Below are positions 32,618-43,627 of a stretch of DNA of 64,000 nt, in pieces. Position numbers and translations under genes: made by a program. The notes below the pieces were generated by a model. That model ran no database searches. It saw only the letters and a program-made list of their open reading frames with translations, and was not told the DNA's origin. The stretch comes from Euborellia annulipes (taxonomy: Eukaryota > Arthropoda > Insecta > Dermaptera > Anisolabididae). The stretch covers positions 1 to 64,000 of the forward strand of contig JAKCPI010004983.1 of the NCBI GenBank assembly GCA_023213315.1, written 5' to 3'. The first letter of the stretch is position 1. Every line of letters starts with the position of its first letter.

Positions 32618-32690
32618 AAGCGTAGCCAGAAAGTTTTGATGGGGGGGGGGGGGGGTTCAAGAAAATTTTTTCAAATATTTGAAAAATTTA
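32618..32690 (+). mobile_element. Truncated hAT-like end with poly-G
   Basis: ATAAGCGTAGCCAGAAAG followed by 16 G resembles the GCGTAGCCAGGGGG end at 30622. The partner end was not found. Confidence 0.35.
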
Positions 32691-32795
32691 AGATTATTTT
32701 ATGGTATTTTTTTGGTTTTTCTTTTTTTTAGCTAGAATAAATTATTATAATTTATTAAATTAAACATCAACCGAACAGTAAAATTCCTTATCTTG

Positions 32796-32910
32796 AAATA
32801 ATTAATAAATACGGTACAATGTTTCGACTGCTTATTCTGCAGCCGTTCTCAAGTACTGTGCACTTGCATGCTCCGACTCAAGTGAACTGACTCGAGGAGC
32901 AATACCTCAT
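32796..32910 (-). ncRNA. Hammerhead-like motif (ACGGCTGCAG subtype)
   Basis: On minus: CTTGAGAACGGCTGCAG (32837-32853), a loop, GCAGTCGAAACATTGTAC. The order TGANAA, stem (GGCTGC/GCAG), GAAAC resembles a hammerhead core but has GAGAA where the rule needs GANGA, so catalysis is doubtful. The unit recurs in both arms at 63470-63680. Confidence 0.35.
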
Positions 32911-32979
32911 ATAAAATCCAAATCAAAATTCAATAACAAGTTGAAATAAAAGATAAATGCTATTTATCTTTCTTCATTT

Positions 32980-33180
32980 TTATTTACAAATAAATAAAAT
33001 CTATATTAAATTTCTAGTAATATTTCGGCCGCATCCTCAGCTAAGAAATTTAAATTTGGAAAACGTCACAAAAATAAAATAAAATAAACGTTTTCCAACT
33101 TTAAAATTCTTGGCTGAGGATAACTGTGTGATGCGGCCGAAATATTACTAGAAATTTTATATATTTGTAAATAAAAAATG
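32980..33180. mobile_element. Hairpin element with CTGAGGA...GAAA in both arms
   Basis: Arms pair over about 70 bp: TTTCTAGTAATATTTCGGCC with its complement near 33135-33156, TTTACAAATA with TATTTGTAAA. The right arm has CTGAGGA at 33114-33120 and GAAA at 33139-33142; the left arm has a minus-strand CTGAGGATGCGGCCGAAA with no room for stem II. Same architecture as 1692 and 63470. Confidence 0.55.
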
Positions 33181-33755
33181 CAATCGCCAAAAATTTTTCA
33201 AAATGTTAATAATAATAACAAGATTTTGGCGCTTCCCCTGTTGGAAATTTTCCTCCACCCTAAACTAATTTTGTTCAATTACAATCAACGAAAAATGAGA
33301 GAACTCTATCTATATTATTGCCATCATGAAAATAAAAATTAAAAAAACTAAAATTCAATCCTATTAAAAAAAAAAATCAATTCGTTCAATCTCTAAACGA
33401 ACAAAAAAAAAAAAAAATTAAAAAAAAAAAATTACAATAATCATAAAAACTATATAGAATTTAGTTTCGAATGTTAGTTCATCCAATCAAAAGGTAAAAG
33501 TTATAATGAACATAAAAACATTTTCCAACTCGTAGATAAATAAATAAATATCTAGTTAGTGAGTGAAAAAAAAATGATGATAAACTTTCATAACTAAAAC
33601 CGACGTACGTATTTTGAATAACATACAGAATAAATAGTTTATTGCGATAAATCAAATTATTACTAATAATTAAATATTATTTTATGAGGAATATAAAATT
33701 ATTTTATAAACAAAGGACAGTCGATGTTTATATATTAAGGTTGAGCAGGCAGCGT
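33181..33755. other. AT-rich non-coding interval
   Basis: Poly-A-rich DNA with no bounded feature. Confidence 0.55.
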
Positions 33756-33759
33756 ATTT

Positions 33760-33815
33760 TTTTTATTAAACGTTTCGATCCTAGATTTGGACCATCTTCA
33801 GAACTGATTTAATTC
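33760..33815 (-). ncRNA. Hammerhead-like core, best stem II
   Basis: On minus: CTGAAGA (33795-33801), TGGTCC, loop AAATCTA, GGATC, then GAAAC (33772-33776) and GTTTAAT. GGTCC and GGATC can pair over five positions, giving the clearest CUGANGA-stem-GAAA order in the window. Stem III and a cleavage site were not identified, so activity is unproven. Confidence 0.4.
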
Positions 33816-33866
33816 AGATTCTTCCCATCTCACTAGAGATTTGTGCATCATACATTCCCTTGATAC

Positions 33867-34199
33867 TAGGGTTTGGAAAAAACCGGAAAATTTTGAAAAC
33901 CGGTTTTTCGGTTTTTTACAAAGCGGAAAACCGGTAAACCGTTTTTTTTTCAACATCTGAATCTATTTAGAACCCAGCAATATTTTTAGAAGTTAAATAA
34001 ATTGGTATACAACATAATTTAGAAACAAATACATGAAGCAAAATTCCTATCTTTTTTTTTTTTTTAAAAACCCTCACTCTTTTTTCCCCCCCCCCCCTCT
34101 CCCCCCCAGTCTTTTTGGGGCTGGGGCGGTTTATGATTTTTTTTAAATATAATATTTGTATTTAATAATTATGGGGGGGTGGAGGATTTAAAATATATA

Positions 34200-34238
<39 letters not shown>

Positions 34239-34735
34239 AAAAAATATAAAAATATATAAATATTTCCTTTTTAAATTCATAAAGGAAAAAAAAAAAAAAA
34301 AAAAAAAGAAAAAAGAAAAAAAAAATTCTAAAGGTTATTTTAAAGAGCATTAATGCATATTTTAAGGTTTGATTGTTCATGAACGTCTGGGCACGAATAA
34401 TTACAGATTTATGCTGAGGAACTTTGACAGATGAAACAAATTAATCTATCTTTATTTAGAATTAGAATTCAAGGCGCATGTTTTTTTCTATCCTAATTAG
34501 TTTAGGATATTATTTATATAAGGTTTTATTATATTTTAAAATTATTTAAGGTTCTCTATAAGACTGCAAAATTTCGTCGTCCAATGGAAAGTTGGTCAAA
34601 CAGCGAGACAGAAACGTCAGACCCTCGATATTTATATAGATTATTTAAGTATTGGAAAGAAGGCAAAAAACAAAATAATTTTTTTTTTTTTAATTTATTC
34701 AAGGTTCTTTCGGCATCTAAGGCCATTTCAGACTA
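33867..34735. mobile_element. hAT-like element TAGGGTTTGGAAA, copy 1, truncated
   Basis: Starts TAGGGTTTGGAAAAAACCGG with repeated ACCGGTTTTTCGG motifs, and matches the copy at 55839 up to and into a minus-strand SINE tail (34680-34730). The right end is missing. A low-complexity block (34056-34325) is absent from copy 2. Confidence 0.7.
34056..34330. repeat. Low-complexity block (poly-T, poly-C, poly-A)
   Basis: Poly-T, two C-rich runs, then about 38 A, AT spacer and more poly-A. Present only in this copy of the hAT element. It generates the F-rich minus frame at 34162-34380, which is not a gene. Possible assembly or sequencing weakness. Confidence 0.8.
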
Positions 34736-35499
34736 AATAATAATAAATAGGGTTCAAAATGGTGTAGGTAAAAAAAGAATTAAAACAAGTAAAATGGAAA
34801 ATAAATATTATTTGATCGATAGATAATTTTATTATTAGATTTTGAAGCAATTTCTTCAAAAATTCTGTAAAAATTTTAATTAAATTTTTTTTTTAAGAAT
34901 TTTTTTTCTTCCAAAGATTTTAGAAATTTTTTTGAATTTTCTATATTAAATTAAAATAAATTGCCAAAATTTCATTAAAAAAAAATCATTATAAGAAAAT
35001 TGCTTATGAATTAAAAAAAAAAAGCAGTATTGAAAAGTTTCTTAAAATGCTTAATACAACTTGCCCATTAAAAAACATTTTTTTTTTTTTAATTTAAGGT
35101 CTTTTTTAGCATCTGAGGCCATTTAGACCCTCCCCCTATTTGCTGTATTTCAATTGAATGGTAGCCAATTCAATTAAAAAAACATTTCTGTGAAAAACTT
35201 TAATTAATTTTTTTTTAAGAATTTTTTCCAGTGAAGATTTTTCTAGTTGAATGAGTTATTTATCTGAATTTAGTTAGAAAATAAAATTACCTCTCAGATT
35301 GTTTTTAAATGAAAATAGAAAAAAGAGATCTGACCTTCGTTCTAAGTTCATTATATATGTTTGTTAATTAAATAATTAATTGTAGGTATAATTTAAATAC
35401 AATCTCATTAAGTTCTACGTATAATAATTATTTATTAAATTATAACCTATGCAGGAGGGATAGGAATATAATTTGCATATTATAATATTGTGACTTTGT
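34736..35499. other. AT-rich interval with SINE tail
   Basis: At 35078-35195 a minus-strand type B SINE tail (TTTAGCATCTGAGGCCATTT, CAATTGAATGGTAGCCAATT) lacks its tRNA-like head. The rest is AT-rich with nothing bounded. Confidence 0.55.
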
Positions 35500-35549
35500 A
35501 ACTAAATTAAATCTCCATCAGATACTTTGTAAGGTAATCAGTTGCAATA

Positions 35550-35860
35550 GTTAGGAAGCACACCCGTCGATGATAATCATCATACATCATCATCATCATC
35601 ATCGACAGGCTGTTCCTAGAAACAATCATCGGGGACAGCTTAATTAACGCACAGATTCAAAGCCAAACGTTTATTACTCTCTGGAGAGAAGTGTAGAAGT
35701 TGAAGGGTCGAAGGGTCGACAGGAATTCACCAGGGGTCCCAAACGGGGACTCGATCGGGGACCAAGGGAACTAACCAGTCCAAACAGATCCAAGATGTGC
35801 TACGAAATAGATGGAAACTACGTGGCAAATGAAAAACAGATGGAAAAAAAGAAAGATACG
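35550..35860 (+). other. Possible 5' exon region
   Basis: A unique, less AT-rich patch with a (CAT)n run at 35580-35602, repeated GAAGGGTCG, and GGACTCGATCGGGGACC leads to ATG at 35795. The frame MCYEIDGNYVANEKQ then becomes K-rich and runs into the R1 copy at 35999, so at most the first 15-50 codons could be real. It could be an untranslated first exon with a short coding start, or only a conserved patch. Confidence 0.22.
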
Positions 35861-35998
35861 AAATTAAAGAGCACAAACCCAAAGACAAAAAAATATAAAG
35901 AAAAACAAATTTGTTATTTTTGCTTAATTAATTTAATTAGCAAGAAGACTCCCTCAACTATAAAGAGAGGCACGTCGACTTTGTTTATAAATATTAAG

Positions 35999-36514
35999 AA
36001 AAAAATTTGGTGTGACTGGTCGCTCAGCACACAACTTTCTCTTACCTTCAGTAATCGAAAGTTGTGTTCTGTGCTTGTCATCCCAGATTTTTTGTGTCGA
36101 TATATATTAAGTTTCCGACAGTACGATACATTCGAGAGATAAAATTTCTATCTTTCCTATGAAGTACAAGAGTAAAGAGGACTTTAGAACATTTTAATGG
36201 CAAAATGAGAATACGCATTTGAAAGAGCATCTAAAAAATAATTGATTTTTGAATTTTAATCAAAATCGTTTCAGCCAATTTTGAGACAATCGAAAAAAAC
36301 TGGGTATGTAACTTAAATATAAAATTTCAGCCTCATAGCTCAATTCCTTCATGCTTAAAATTGAACACAGACCATGTCGCGAAAACCACTTTTTTGGATT
36401 CAGGGGACCTCAAAACGTGTATATCCATCAAAATCTCAACATCGAATTTTTTACATGAATCCAATACTTTCTCTCTCTATATATTAACATATTATAGAGG
36501 TAAGAGAAGATAAA
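35999..36514 (-). repeat. R1 repeat, hairpin to outer end
   Basis: Hairpin (AATTTGGTGTGACTGGTCG ... TGTCATCCCAGATTTT), TTTGTGTCGATATATATTAA, CTATGAAGTACAAGAGTAAAG, ATCAAAATCGTTTCAG, ACCATGTCGCGAAAACCACT, and outer end ATACTTTCTCTCTCTATAT/AGGTAAGAGA. X-box region and the ACTAGTACT segment are deleted. Confidence 0.8.
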
Positions 36515-36840
36515 AAGGCGATAAACCATCATAATCAAATAAATTTTAGGAGAAAAAAAAAATTTAATTTTTTTTGGGAATTCTATGGTGGAATAATCAC
36601 AAGCTTCTAATATTTTAATATAGACTATTAAAAATTAAATATACAAAATTTAAAGTTTTGAAATTGCTGATAATTTAACTCATGGTTAGCTCTTATATAG
36701 GAGCTTAAGTTGTAATTTATTTAATTACTAAAAATAATTAAAATTATACTTTTTACTTATATTTTCTGCTAAATTTAATTAAAAAATACTTCAATTTTGA
36801 ATGTTGTTATCTATTTTATATTATGATATAACTAAAGAAG

Positions 36841-37012
36841 TTCCTTGTCAATTTTGAAGGGATGACCCTCAATCAGGATAATTCTAAAAGATTTTAAATT
36901 TTCAAAATAGGCCAACAAAGACTGAAGATTTAGTAAAAAGCAAAATTCTGAAAATTTTAAGTGGGTTAGAATTATCCTGGTTGAGGATTATTCCCTCAAA
37001 ATTGACAAGGAA
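36841..37012. mobile_element. MITE-like inverted repeat, ~50-bp arms
   Basis: TTCCTTGTCAATTTTGA pairs with TCAAAATTGACAAGGAA; CAGGATAATTCTAA pairs with TTAGAATTATCCTG. The loop is AT-rich. The TSD is not resolved. Confidence 0.65.
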
Positions 37013-38737
37013 TACATTTTGGATATCCCGTAAAATATGTTATTAAACTTGTCCAGTTTCATTATCTAGACAATTATTATTTTCTTTGTTTAAGATTTTT
37101 TTCGGCAGGCCTATTTAGTCATGTCTTTAGTTTATTTCAGTTGATTCGATAATGAAAATAAAGAAATTCTTTTGATTGGGACGTAATCTCGATCTTTAGA
37201 ACAGAATCTCTAAGATACAGGTTTGAATATTATTACATATAAGTTATATCTTACTAGTCACAATGACCCGCCTTCGGAGGAGATTAATTTAAAAAATTGA
37301 AAAAATTTGAAATCAAATATCTGAAAAACTAATCAACATATTAAAAAAATAGCTATTGAAGTTTTATGTTCCAACCTAAGAATAAATTAAAATTGGAAAT
37401 TTTTTTGCGACCAAGAGACACACCGAATTATATTAATAAACTTCAGTAATGAAGATTAAAAATCCAAAACTAAAATGAAAATAAACGGAAAAATTTGATA
37501 ATATGATTGAATTGATTTCATTTAAAAAATTAATCCTTTAGAGATAAATAAAATTTATGATTGAGTGAATTTATTATGAAAATTAAAAAAATAAAAAATA
37601 AAAATTGCAGATGTTATCAAAAATAATTTTATATGCTAATCAATCTCTACGTTCCAGATATACGCGTATAATATATATATAACCAAATATACAGTATATA
37701 CTGTATATATAAATACTCCTCCCATCATTTATATCATATATATATCAAACAACTGGCAAATGACATTTCAATATATTAAATTAAATGTTTGATGATTGAA
37801 ATCTCCGTTGCATATGATTCAATTATATTTATAATTATAATACAAGTGCATCGAGAGCTCTAAAGAGGTGCACAATAGAGCATACCTGAATATGAATATA
37901 ATTTAAATCTAGAAATTATTAATAACTTTACAAAAGCTCGTAATCGATAGTAAAATTATTAATGAGAAACAACAATATTTAACATTCTAATTTGTTATGG
38001 TTTGCGAATCATTATCTTTCATTATGGATGGTAGTTCAAGAGATTTAGATAGGAATGATAAAAGTGCAATTACAAAAATTCATTTTCTATGATTGATTAT
38101 AATTGTTTTTAAATATTTTTAAAATTATATATAGTTAACGAATGAGAAAATTTTTGATTAAAGATAAATCTTATGGATAATTAATCGAGGGAGGAAACTT
38201 AATACTTTCCGAAGCGAGGAAGAATAATTTTTGGCATAAAATAATGCAAAAATTCAGTGGAGGGGAGGGGGGTATTGATTTTAAGGAATCAGGGCCGAGA
38301 CCAAGGAAGGGTATGGGGTTCAAATCCCCACCTCCCTCCCGAAACGAAAAATTATAAAAGTATAGAGAAAAACATGAATTTTTTATACTAATAAAAATTA
38401 CAAAAAAAAATATTTTATATTAATGAAAATTTATTCATTAGAGGGATTACCCCTCGGATCATCCAAACCCCTCCCTCCCCCCAAAAAAAAAAAAAAGATT
38501 TTCTTTCGATGAGAAGGTGTGAGATATATAGGTATATATATTTGAAGAATTATGCTGAATTATATTCTATTACTTGTTCAGGGAGTTTGTTTGGTGTTTA
38601 AAAAAATTCCGATTTGTAGTCAAATTATTTCAGAACATGTTATAAATATTTGGGTTAGTTTTCGGTTGGGAGTGGATGAGGAAAACAAGGGAAATGTGTA
38701 AAAAAATATGATTCTTAGATTGCTTCTTTAATGGATT
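37013..38737. other. AT-rich interval
   Basis: A weak SINE-tail trace (TTTTTCGGCAGGCCTATTTA) near 37096, a GC-rich tag GACCCGCCTTCGGAGGAG at 37265, a TATA palindrome cluster 37660-37745, and a possible hAT-like left end CAGGGCCGAGACC near 38290 with C-rich blocks to 38480. No gene. Confidence 0.45.
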
Positions 38738-38865
38738 AATCTAAAAAATTTCGAAAATCAAAAAGGGTTTAGTTGTAGATATTTAAATAGTTAATTTAAA
38801 AAAATTGAGGTCGATAGTTCAAAATTGTGGGTGAAAGCCCAAAATAGACCCCGCCTTAACAGTTT
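38738..38865 (-). repeat. Fragment of TTAA-flanked family (see 48550)
   Basis: On minus it matches the left half of 48550-48945: TTAAGGCGGGGTCTATTTTG-like end, then TGACCTCAATTTTTTT-type and ATATCTACAACT-type blocks, in the same order. The rest of the element is missing. Confidence 0.6.
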
Positions 38866-38869
38866 CGGT

Positions 38870-40260
38870 TTAAAAAAAAAAAAACATCATCAGTTCTTTA
38901 TTTCAAAATCACACTTTAGGATCATGTTTTAAAAAATTCATTTTACAATTTATATAGATTACTACAATAGTTTTAATAAAATATAATTATAAATTTTATA
39001 ATTTTTTTTCATACTTTCCTCTATTATTTTATATAAAAAAAAAAAAAAAATTGCGATTTATAAATGTAAAATAGCTAATGGAAAATATTTAAAAAAAACT
39101 AAGATCAATGATGTTGGTTTTTTAAAAATCGAAATTTTAAGAATATTTGCAAAGAAGTCATTAATCCATCACGCACAAATTTATTTAATTTTTTTTTAAT
39201 ATCAGCAAAGCAAGTAAAATTCTTGAACAGTAGTAAATTTCAATATTTAAAATCCATTAGACATGTACTGTAAATTTTTAAATAAAATTTCATAATTTTC
39301 TTGTCTTATTCAAAAATATTAAAAATTAATAAGTAAAGATTCGGGGTAATATAAGATTATTAATAATTCTTAGCTAATATTTTACTTACGACTGAAGAAG
39401 GAACCATTCAGGTAATTAATTCACGACTTACCTGAAACAAAAGAGAAAACGATTTATTAGAAAATAAATATAAGAAAAAACAATTGCTAGTTTTTAAATT
39501 ATTTTTCGGCATCTGAGACTTTTTATTGCATAGCCAGTTTTTAGCAGTCAATATTAATTAAATAAGACGAGAAGGAAACCACTCATCCTTAAATTATTAA
39601 GCGCGTGTTAGTATTTCTCAACTTCAACGCTTTTAGAAAATTATTTTAATATTCAATTAATGATAATTTCATTTAAAATCAAGTCTTCTAAAACATTATT
39701 TTTAATAAAATTTAAATGAAAATATCGCACCGAGGAATAAAGATTTTTGTCTTCAATTAAGGGAAGGCTAATAAAAATCTTTATATAGATATTTTAATTT
39801 AAAATTAGAAAATAAAAAAAAAAATTTATATATTAAGATATATAAGCTTCAATTTGAAGTTTTTATTCTTCCTAATAAATAAAAAATTATGAGTTCAATT
39901 CCTAAATGTGTTCAATTAAAAACACTTTTTAAAGTAGATAGGTTTGAAAAATAACATTGTGTGGTTTTATGAAACCACGATGCAAGTGAAACTTTTTTCG
40001 GATCGTATGCGTTTAACTGAAAATTTTCAGAAAATTATTCAATTAAGGGTATTAAAATCGCGTTTTTAATCTTAATTTAATAATTGGAAAATGGAAAATC
40101 AAAAGATGCATGTTAAAAACTGAGAAAAATATTTATTTAGTATTTGAATCATTTTAAATTATTTTAAAAATTATATTTTATCAATTTAAAAATTTAATAA
40201 TTAAATCTCACAATTATTTTTTATAATTCATCATATATATTAAATTTCAACTTTCCTATT
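38870..40260. other. AT-rich non-coding interval
   Basis: A tiny SINE-tail trace TTTTTCGGCATCTGAGAC at 39503. No gene, RNA or bounded element seen. Confidence 0.5.
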
Positions 40261-40264
40261 TTTG

Positions 40265-40332
40265 TCGTCACGGCTTGTGACGTCATAAATTGTAGCGTCA
40301 TGGCTTTTGACGTCACGGCTTGTAACGCGACA
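40265..40332 (+). repeat. Tandem units with two perfect CRE sites
   Basis: GTCACGGCTTGTGACGTCA, GCGTCATGGCTTTTGACGTC and ACGGCTTGTAACGCGAC are related units of about 20-28 bp. TGACGTCA, the ATF/CREB palindrome, is exact twice, and GCGTCA recurs. May be a minisatellite or a regulatory cluster. Confidence 0.55.
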
Positions 40333-40474
40333 TGCTGATAGAGAAACGAAAAAATTTGTGTCGATCAAAATAAAGTTTCACTTTAAAAATTTTATGAAAC
40401 ACCAGATTGCAAGCCTAAATATTTTTAGGGAGGCGTGGAAACATAAAATTTGGAAAGCACTGCAATAATAACAC

Positions 40475-40745
40475 AACTCTCTTTACAGCTAAAATAATGC
40501 CCCAAATTCTGGTGTCCCTAGGCGAGTACCCCAACATCTCTAGAGCGGGCGCTATTATACCTTGTCTGTGTCTAACACGTTCATTATTTGTGGAACAGTT
40601 TTATCAAGATATCTTAATGAATTTCAAATTTTATTTTGATGAATATGTGTTTACTACATTTTATTTTTTAAATTTCTCAGCGCCCTTTGACCTCCTGCGC
40701 CCCCCGCATTACGGGGTGTTATTTACGCCTCTGGTGAAATATCTA
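40475..40745. other. Possible hAT-like relic
   Basis: GC-richer blocks at the ends (GGTGTCCCTAGGCGAGTACC; CTGCGCCCCCCGCATTACGG; TTTACGCCTCTGG) around an AT core, the style of other hAT MITEs here. Inverted termini and TSD are not clear. The 83-codon frame 40497-40748 spans it without a known motif. Confidence 0.3.
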
Positions 40746-41590
40746 TAGAAAAAAATCAGTATTAATTTTTTTTTACATAAAAATTCACCTAGAGAGTGTA
40801 AGTATAATTAGTTTAGCTGAAGGCTGAAAGCTTAGTGAGTGTTTTGAATATTCATGGCTCATAAGGAGGGAGAATTCCTCCCTCTCTACAACATCTAAAA
40901 CCGCCCTGTCTTCGTCTCTTCCCAAAAGTGCGCCTCCCTTGGGAGTCATTCATTAATGTCGAAAGTTTAAAACAAACGAATTCAAAAAAAAAAAAAAACA
41001 AATCGCTTGTTTACCTGAAATTGCAATTGGAACGATGGAGGACCTCATCGAAACTTTTTTTATTTAATAATTATATAAGTTCTATTTATATTTTTTATTC
41101 ACCATTATTTATCTTCTTATTTATTTATTTTTTTTTTTGTTCCAGATAACAGTTACGTGTTAACTTGGGAATAAAGAAACAGATAAAGTTTATCTTAATT
41201 TCCATACAAAGTTTGGATTATCAAGACAACGTGAATAAAATTTCTTCTTTAAAATTTAATAAGAAATTAAGATTTATTTAAATTTAAGAAACAAATATCC
41301 TACATGCATCCTTAATAATATGTTAAGTGAAATTTATTATTTTTAGACGAATGTGAGGGTGAATTTAAAGAACTAATCTAACGTCTTGACGAATTTAAAC
41401 CTATGTATAGTCTAATTCTTGCTTGCAAAAATTTTAAATATACACCTTCCATAGTGAAAAAATCATTCCAACGTTTTTCTAAACTTTCCATGCCTTTCTT
41501 ATTTGACGTAAAAATAGGCGTTAAACTCAGAAGGAGCCAAATCTCTTTCCCTGTAGCATCTTTTTGAGAATGCGATCAGGTAGTAATCAC
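40746..41590. other. Non-coding; complex patch 40850-40980
   Basis: The patch at 40850-40980 (CTCCCTTGGGAGTCATTCAT, palindromic GGGAGAATTCCTCCC) is unique and may be conserved non-coding. The rest is AT-rich. Frame 40928-41149 is not supported. Confidence 0.4.
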
Positions 41591-41594
41591 CCAG

Positions 41595-41800
41595 ACAGCT
41601 TGGAATGTTGCAGCAATAGTGCAAATCATGCACAATATTGCAGCGCAAACAGCAACATTGCAGCAATATTCCTGCAAGTTAAAAAGAGACGGACAGTAAT
41701 ATTGCAGCAATGTTGCTCCAATATTATCAATATTGTGCAAGATTTTATCAATATCGCTGCAATATTGTCAATATTGTGCAATATTTGCAATATTCTAAGC
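41595..41800. repeat. Degenerate CAATATTG palindrome cluster
   Basis: Many GCAATATTG, CAATATTGTGCAA and TTGCAGCAA words, each near-palindromic, packed into about 200 bp. Low stop density here creates overlapping frames (41564-41830, 41710-41949 and minus), which I treat as shadows. Confidence 0.65.
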
Positions 41801-42184
41801 TATCTGGGCAGATGGGGCCAGTTCTGGTGAATATGGAGGGTGTGGAGGAAATAGTAAATCGTTCGTTTTCATCGACTTGTAGATCGTTACAATGTCTTGG
41901 TAAAACAAAGGTAACGTCATATAACCTTCCATATATCGACAACGACTGAACCGAATGGATATATTTTTAACTTTTGAAGGTTGGTAGTCCCGAAAAACAA
42001 AACATGGCATTGATGGCGCCATCTATGTGTCGGTCAGTCCCGGGACTTAAAGACCAATGTGTTAATTAGTTATTTCATAAAATAAGAAAAAATCATCGAG
42101 TTTTGATCATCATAAATTTTATAATAAAATATACGATGGTACAAATTATTAAATCATCTATTCTTTAATAAGTAGAAGATAAAT
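41801..42184. other. Unique interval with GATGGCGCCATC palindrome
   Basis: Contains GATGGCGCCATCTATGTG near 42013 and the palindrome AGTCCCGGGACT at 42037, both GC-rich in AT-rich DNA. Four overlapping frames of 60-80 codons have no recognisable family. Function unknown. Confidence 0.4.
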
Positions 42185-42540
42185 TTTGCATGCAGGTGTG
42201 CCTGGCTGGTTGGTTTCTCTCTCTAAACTGAGGTGGCGGTTCAAATTACGCTAATTATTTCGTAATTATTCTCGCGCAGAGCCTTGGCGATCGTGCTCTG
42301 ATAAAGTCCCTGGGTCATTTTTCAAAGTGCTCCTTGCCCCGGGTTTCCCATTTGCCAGGTTATTTATAAAGCGCTGGGTGCGGGTTACGGGTTGCGGGTT
42401 ACGGAATAGGGATTACTCGTCGCGATTGGTTCATGATAAATTAAACGAAGCCACGTTAGGGTGTAATAAAAGTTAGCTCTTCATCCGAGAGGATGAAAAG
42501 CGAACTAATCACCTTCACCGTTTGACCCCCGGGGCAAAAA
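42185..42540. promoter_or_regulatory. Unique island, candidate cis-regulatory element
   Basis: Complex, less AT-rich sequence with ACGCTAATTATTTCGTAATT, GCGCAGAGCCTTGGCG, (CGGGTTR)3 at 42381-42404, CGCGATTGGTTC (CCAAT box) and a perfect small hairpin CTTCATCCGAGAGGATGAA at 42480-42498. No open frame of note. Looks conserved, but conservation cannot be seen from one sequence. Confidence 0.3.
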
Positions 42541-42955
42541 ATTTAACAAAAATACACATTATATATACATGAGCTGAGAGTAAATGGTCTCATTAAACAA
42601 ATGAACACAACAAGATGACATAACATCATTTAGCGTATGTAAATTTTATTTGGAATTTTGGCTAGTTTATGTCAGAGAGAGAAAGTAAGACCTGGAAAAA
42701 AATTTAACTCTGATTTTGGTAGCAAACCAAACAAGGACTAATTCCTAAGTCAAGATATCTGTTTAAAGTAATAAAAAATAAGAAATAATTTAACCAATGA
42801 TTTATCGATCAAAAATTTAAAATTAAATTAAATAATAAGTATTATAATCTTCCGCGACCCTCCTACCTTCAGGAAAATTCTCAAAAATCCCAGCCCTACC
42901 GTTGTTAAAATATTAGTTAGGTTTTTCAATGACTGCAATATAAAATTCTAAGCCC
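42541..42955. other. AT-rich non-coding interval
   Basis: Nothing bounded. Confidence 0.5.
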
Positions 42956-42959
42956 ACAG

Positions 42960-43212
42960 CCACTCCCGATTTTGATCTTTTGATTATTAGTTTTGATTTG
43001 ATATTGTTTTATTATTGTTTTAATTTTGTTTTATTATTGTATTTTTATTGTTTTAATTTTGTTTTATTATTGTATTTTTATTGTTTTAATTTTGTTTTGC
43101 TATTGTATTCTTATTGTTTTGACTTTGTTTTATTTTTGTATTTTTATTGATGTTATTGATATTTTGTAAATTTATATGTATGTATTGTAAGGGATGGCCG
43201 AGTAGCCCTACC
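42960..43212 (+). mobile_element. Retroposon 3' end with tandem repeats and poly-A
   Basis: Tandem units of about 33 bp (ATTGTTTTAATTTTGTTTTA, TTATTGTATTTTT) run 43010-43145, followed by GGGATGGCCGAGTAGCCC, CCAAATAAA (polyadenylation-like) and poly-A to 43212. A similar end, TATGACCGAGAAGTCAAACC then AAATAAAAA, lies at 54858-54890. This layout is typical of LINE 3' UTRs; no protein part is present. Confidence 0.55.
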
Positions 43213-43490
43213 CCAAATAAAAAAAAAAGTATTATAATCAAGAAAAAACAAATTATAGTTGTTTTGTAGGGATGGCACATACACACTACACACAGGAAGT
43301 TAGTGGCTAGCGCTTTATATAGCTATACTAATACTAATAGTAAATAAATAAAAACAAAAAAAAAAAGAGATTTGTTTTGACCTAGGAAAAATTAAGGGAG
43401 CTGCGGACGGTCTGCTCTATTCAAAATGAAAATATAAAATAATTTATAAAAAAGAAAAATATAAAACAGTTAAAATATAAATATTTATTT

Positions 43491-43627
43491 GAGGTCCAGG
43501 CATTCTTATTTAAGCCAATTTGATATCCAAATGGTTTAAATAAAATCCTCGGATTGTCTGGGATCCGAATCCGCGACCCTTGGTATAGAAGGGCAGATCG
43601 CTAGCCACTACACCAAGCCCGAGGGCT
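43491..43627 (-). mobile_element. SINE type A, 5' half
   Basis: On minus: head AGCCCTCGGGCTTGGTGTAG, the B-box region GGTCGCGGATTCGGATCCC, and the central palindrome TTTAAACCATTTGG/CCAAATTGGCTTAAA. It ends at GCCTGGACCTC, so the GCCGAAAAGAC tail and poly-A are missing. No TSD seen. Confidence 0.75.

Noticed and set aside
34162..34380. 72-codon minus frame rich in F
   Set aside because: Translation of poly-A runs; no protein character.
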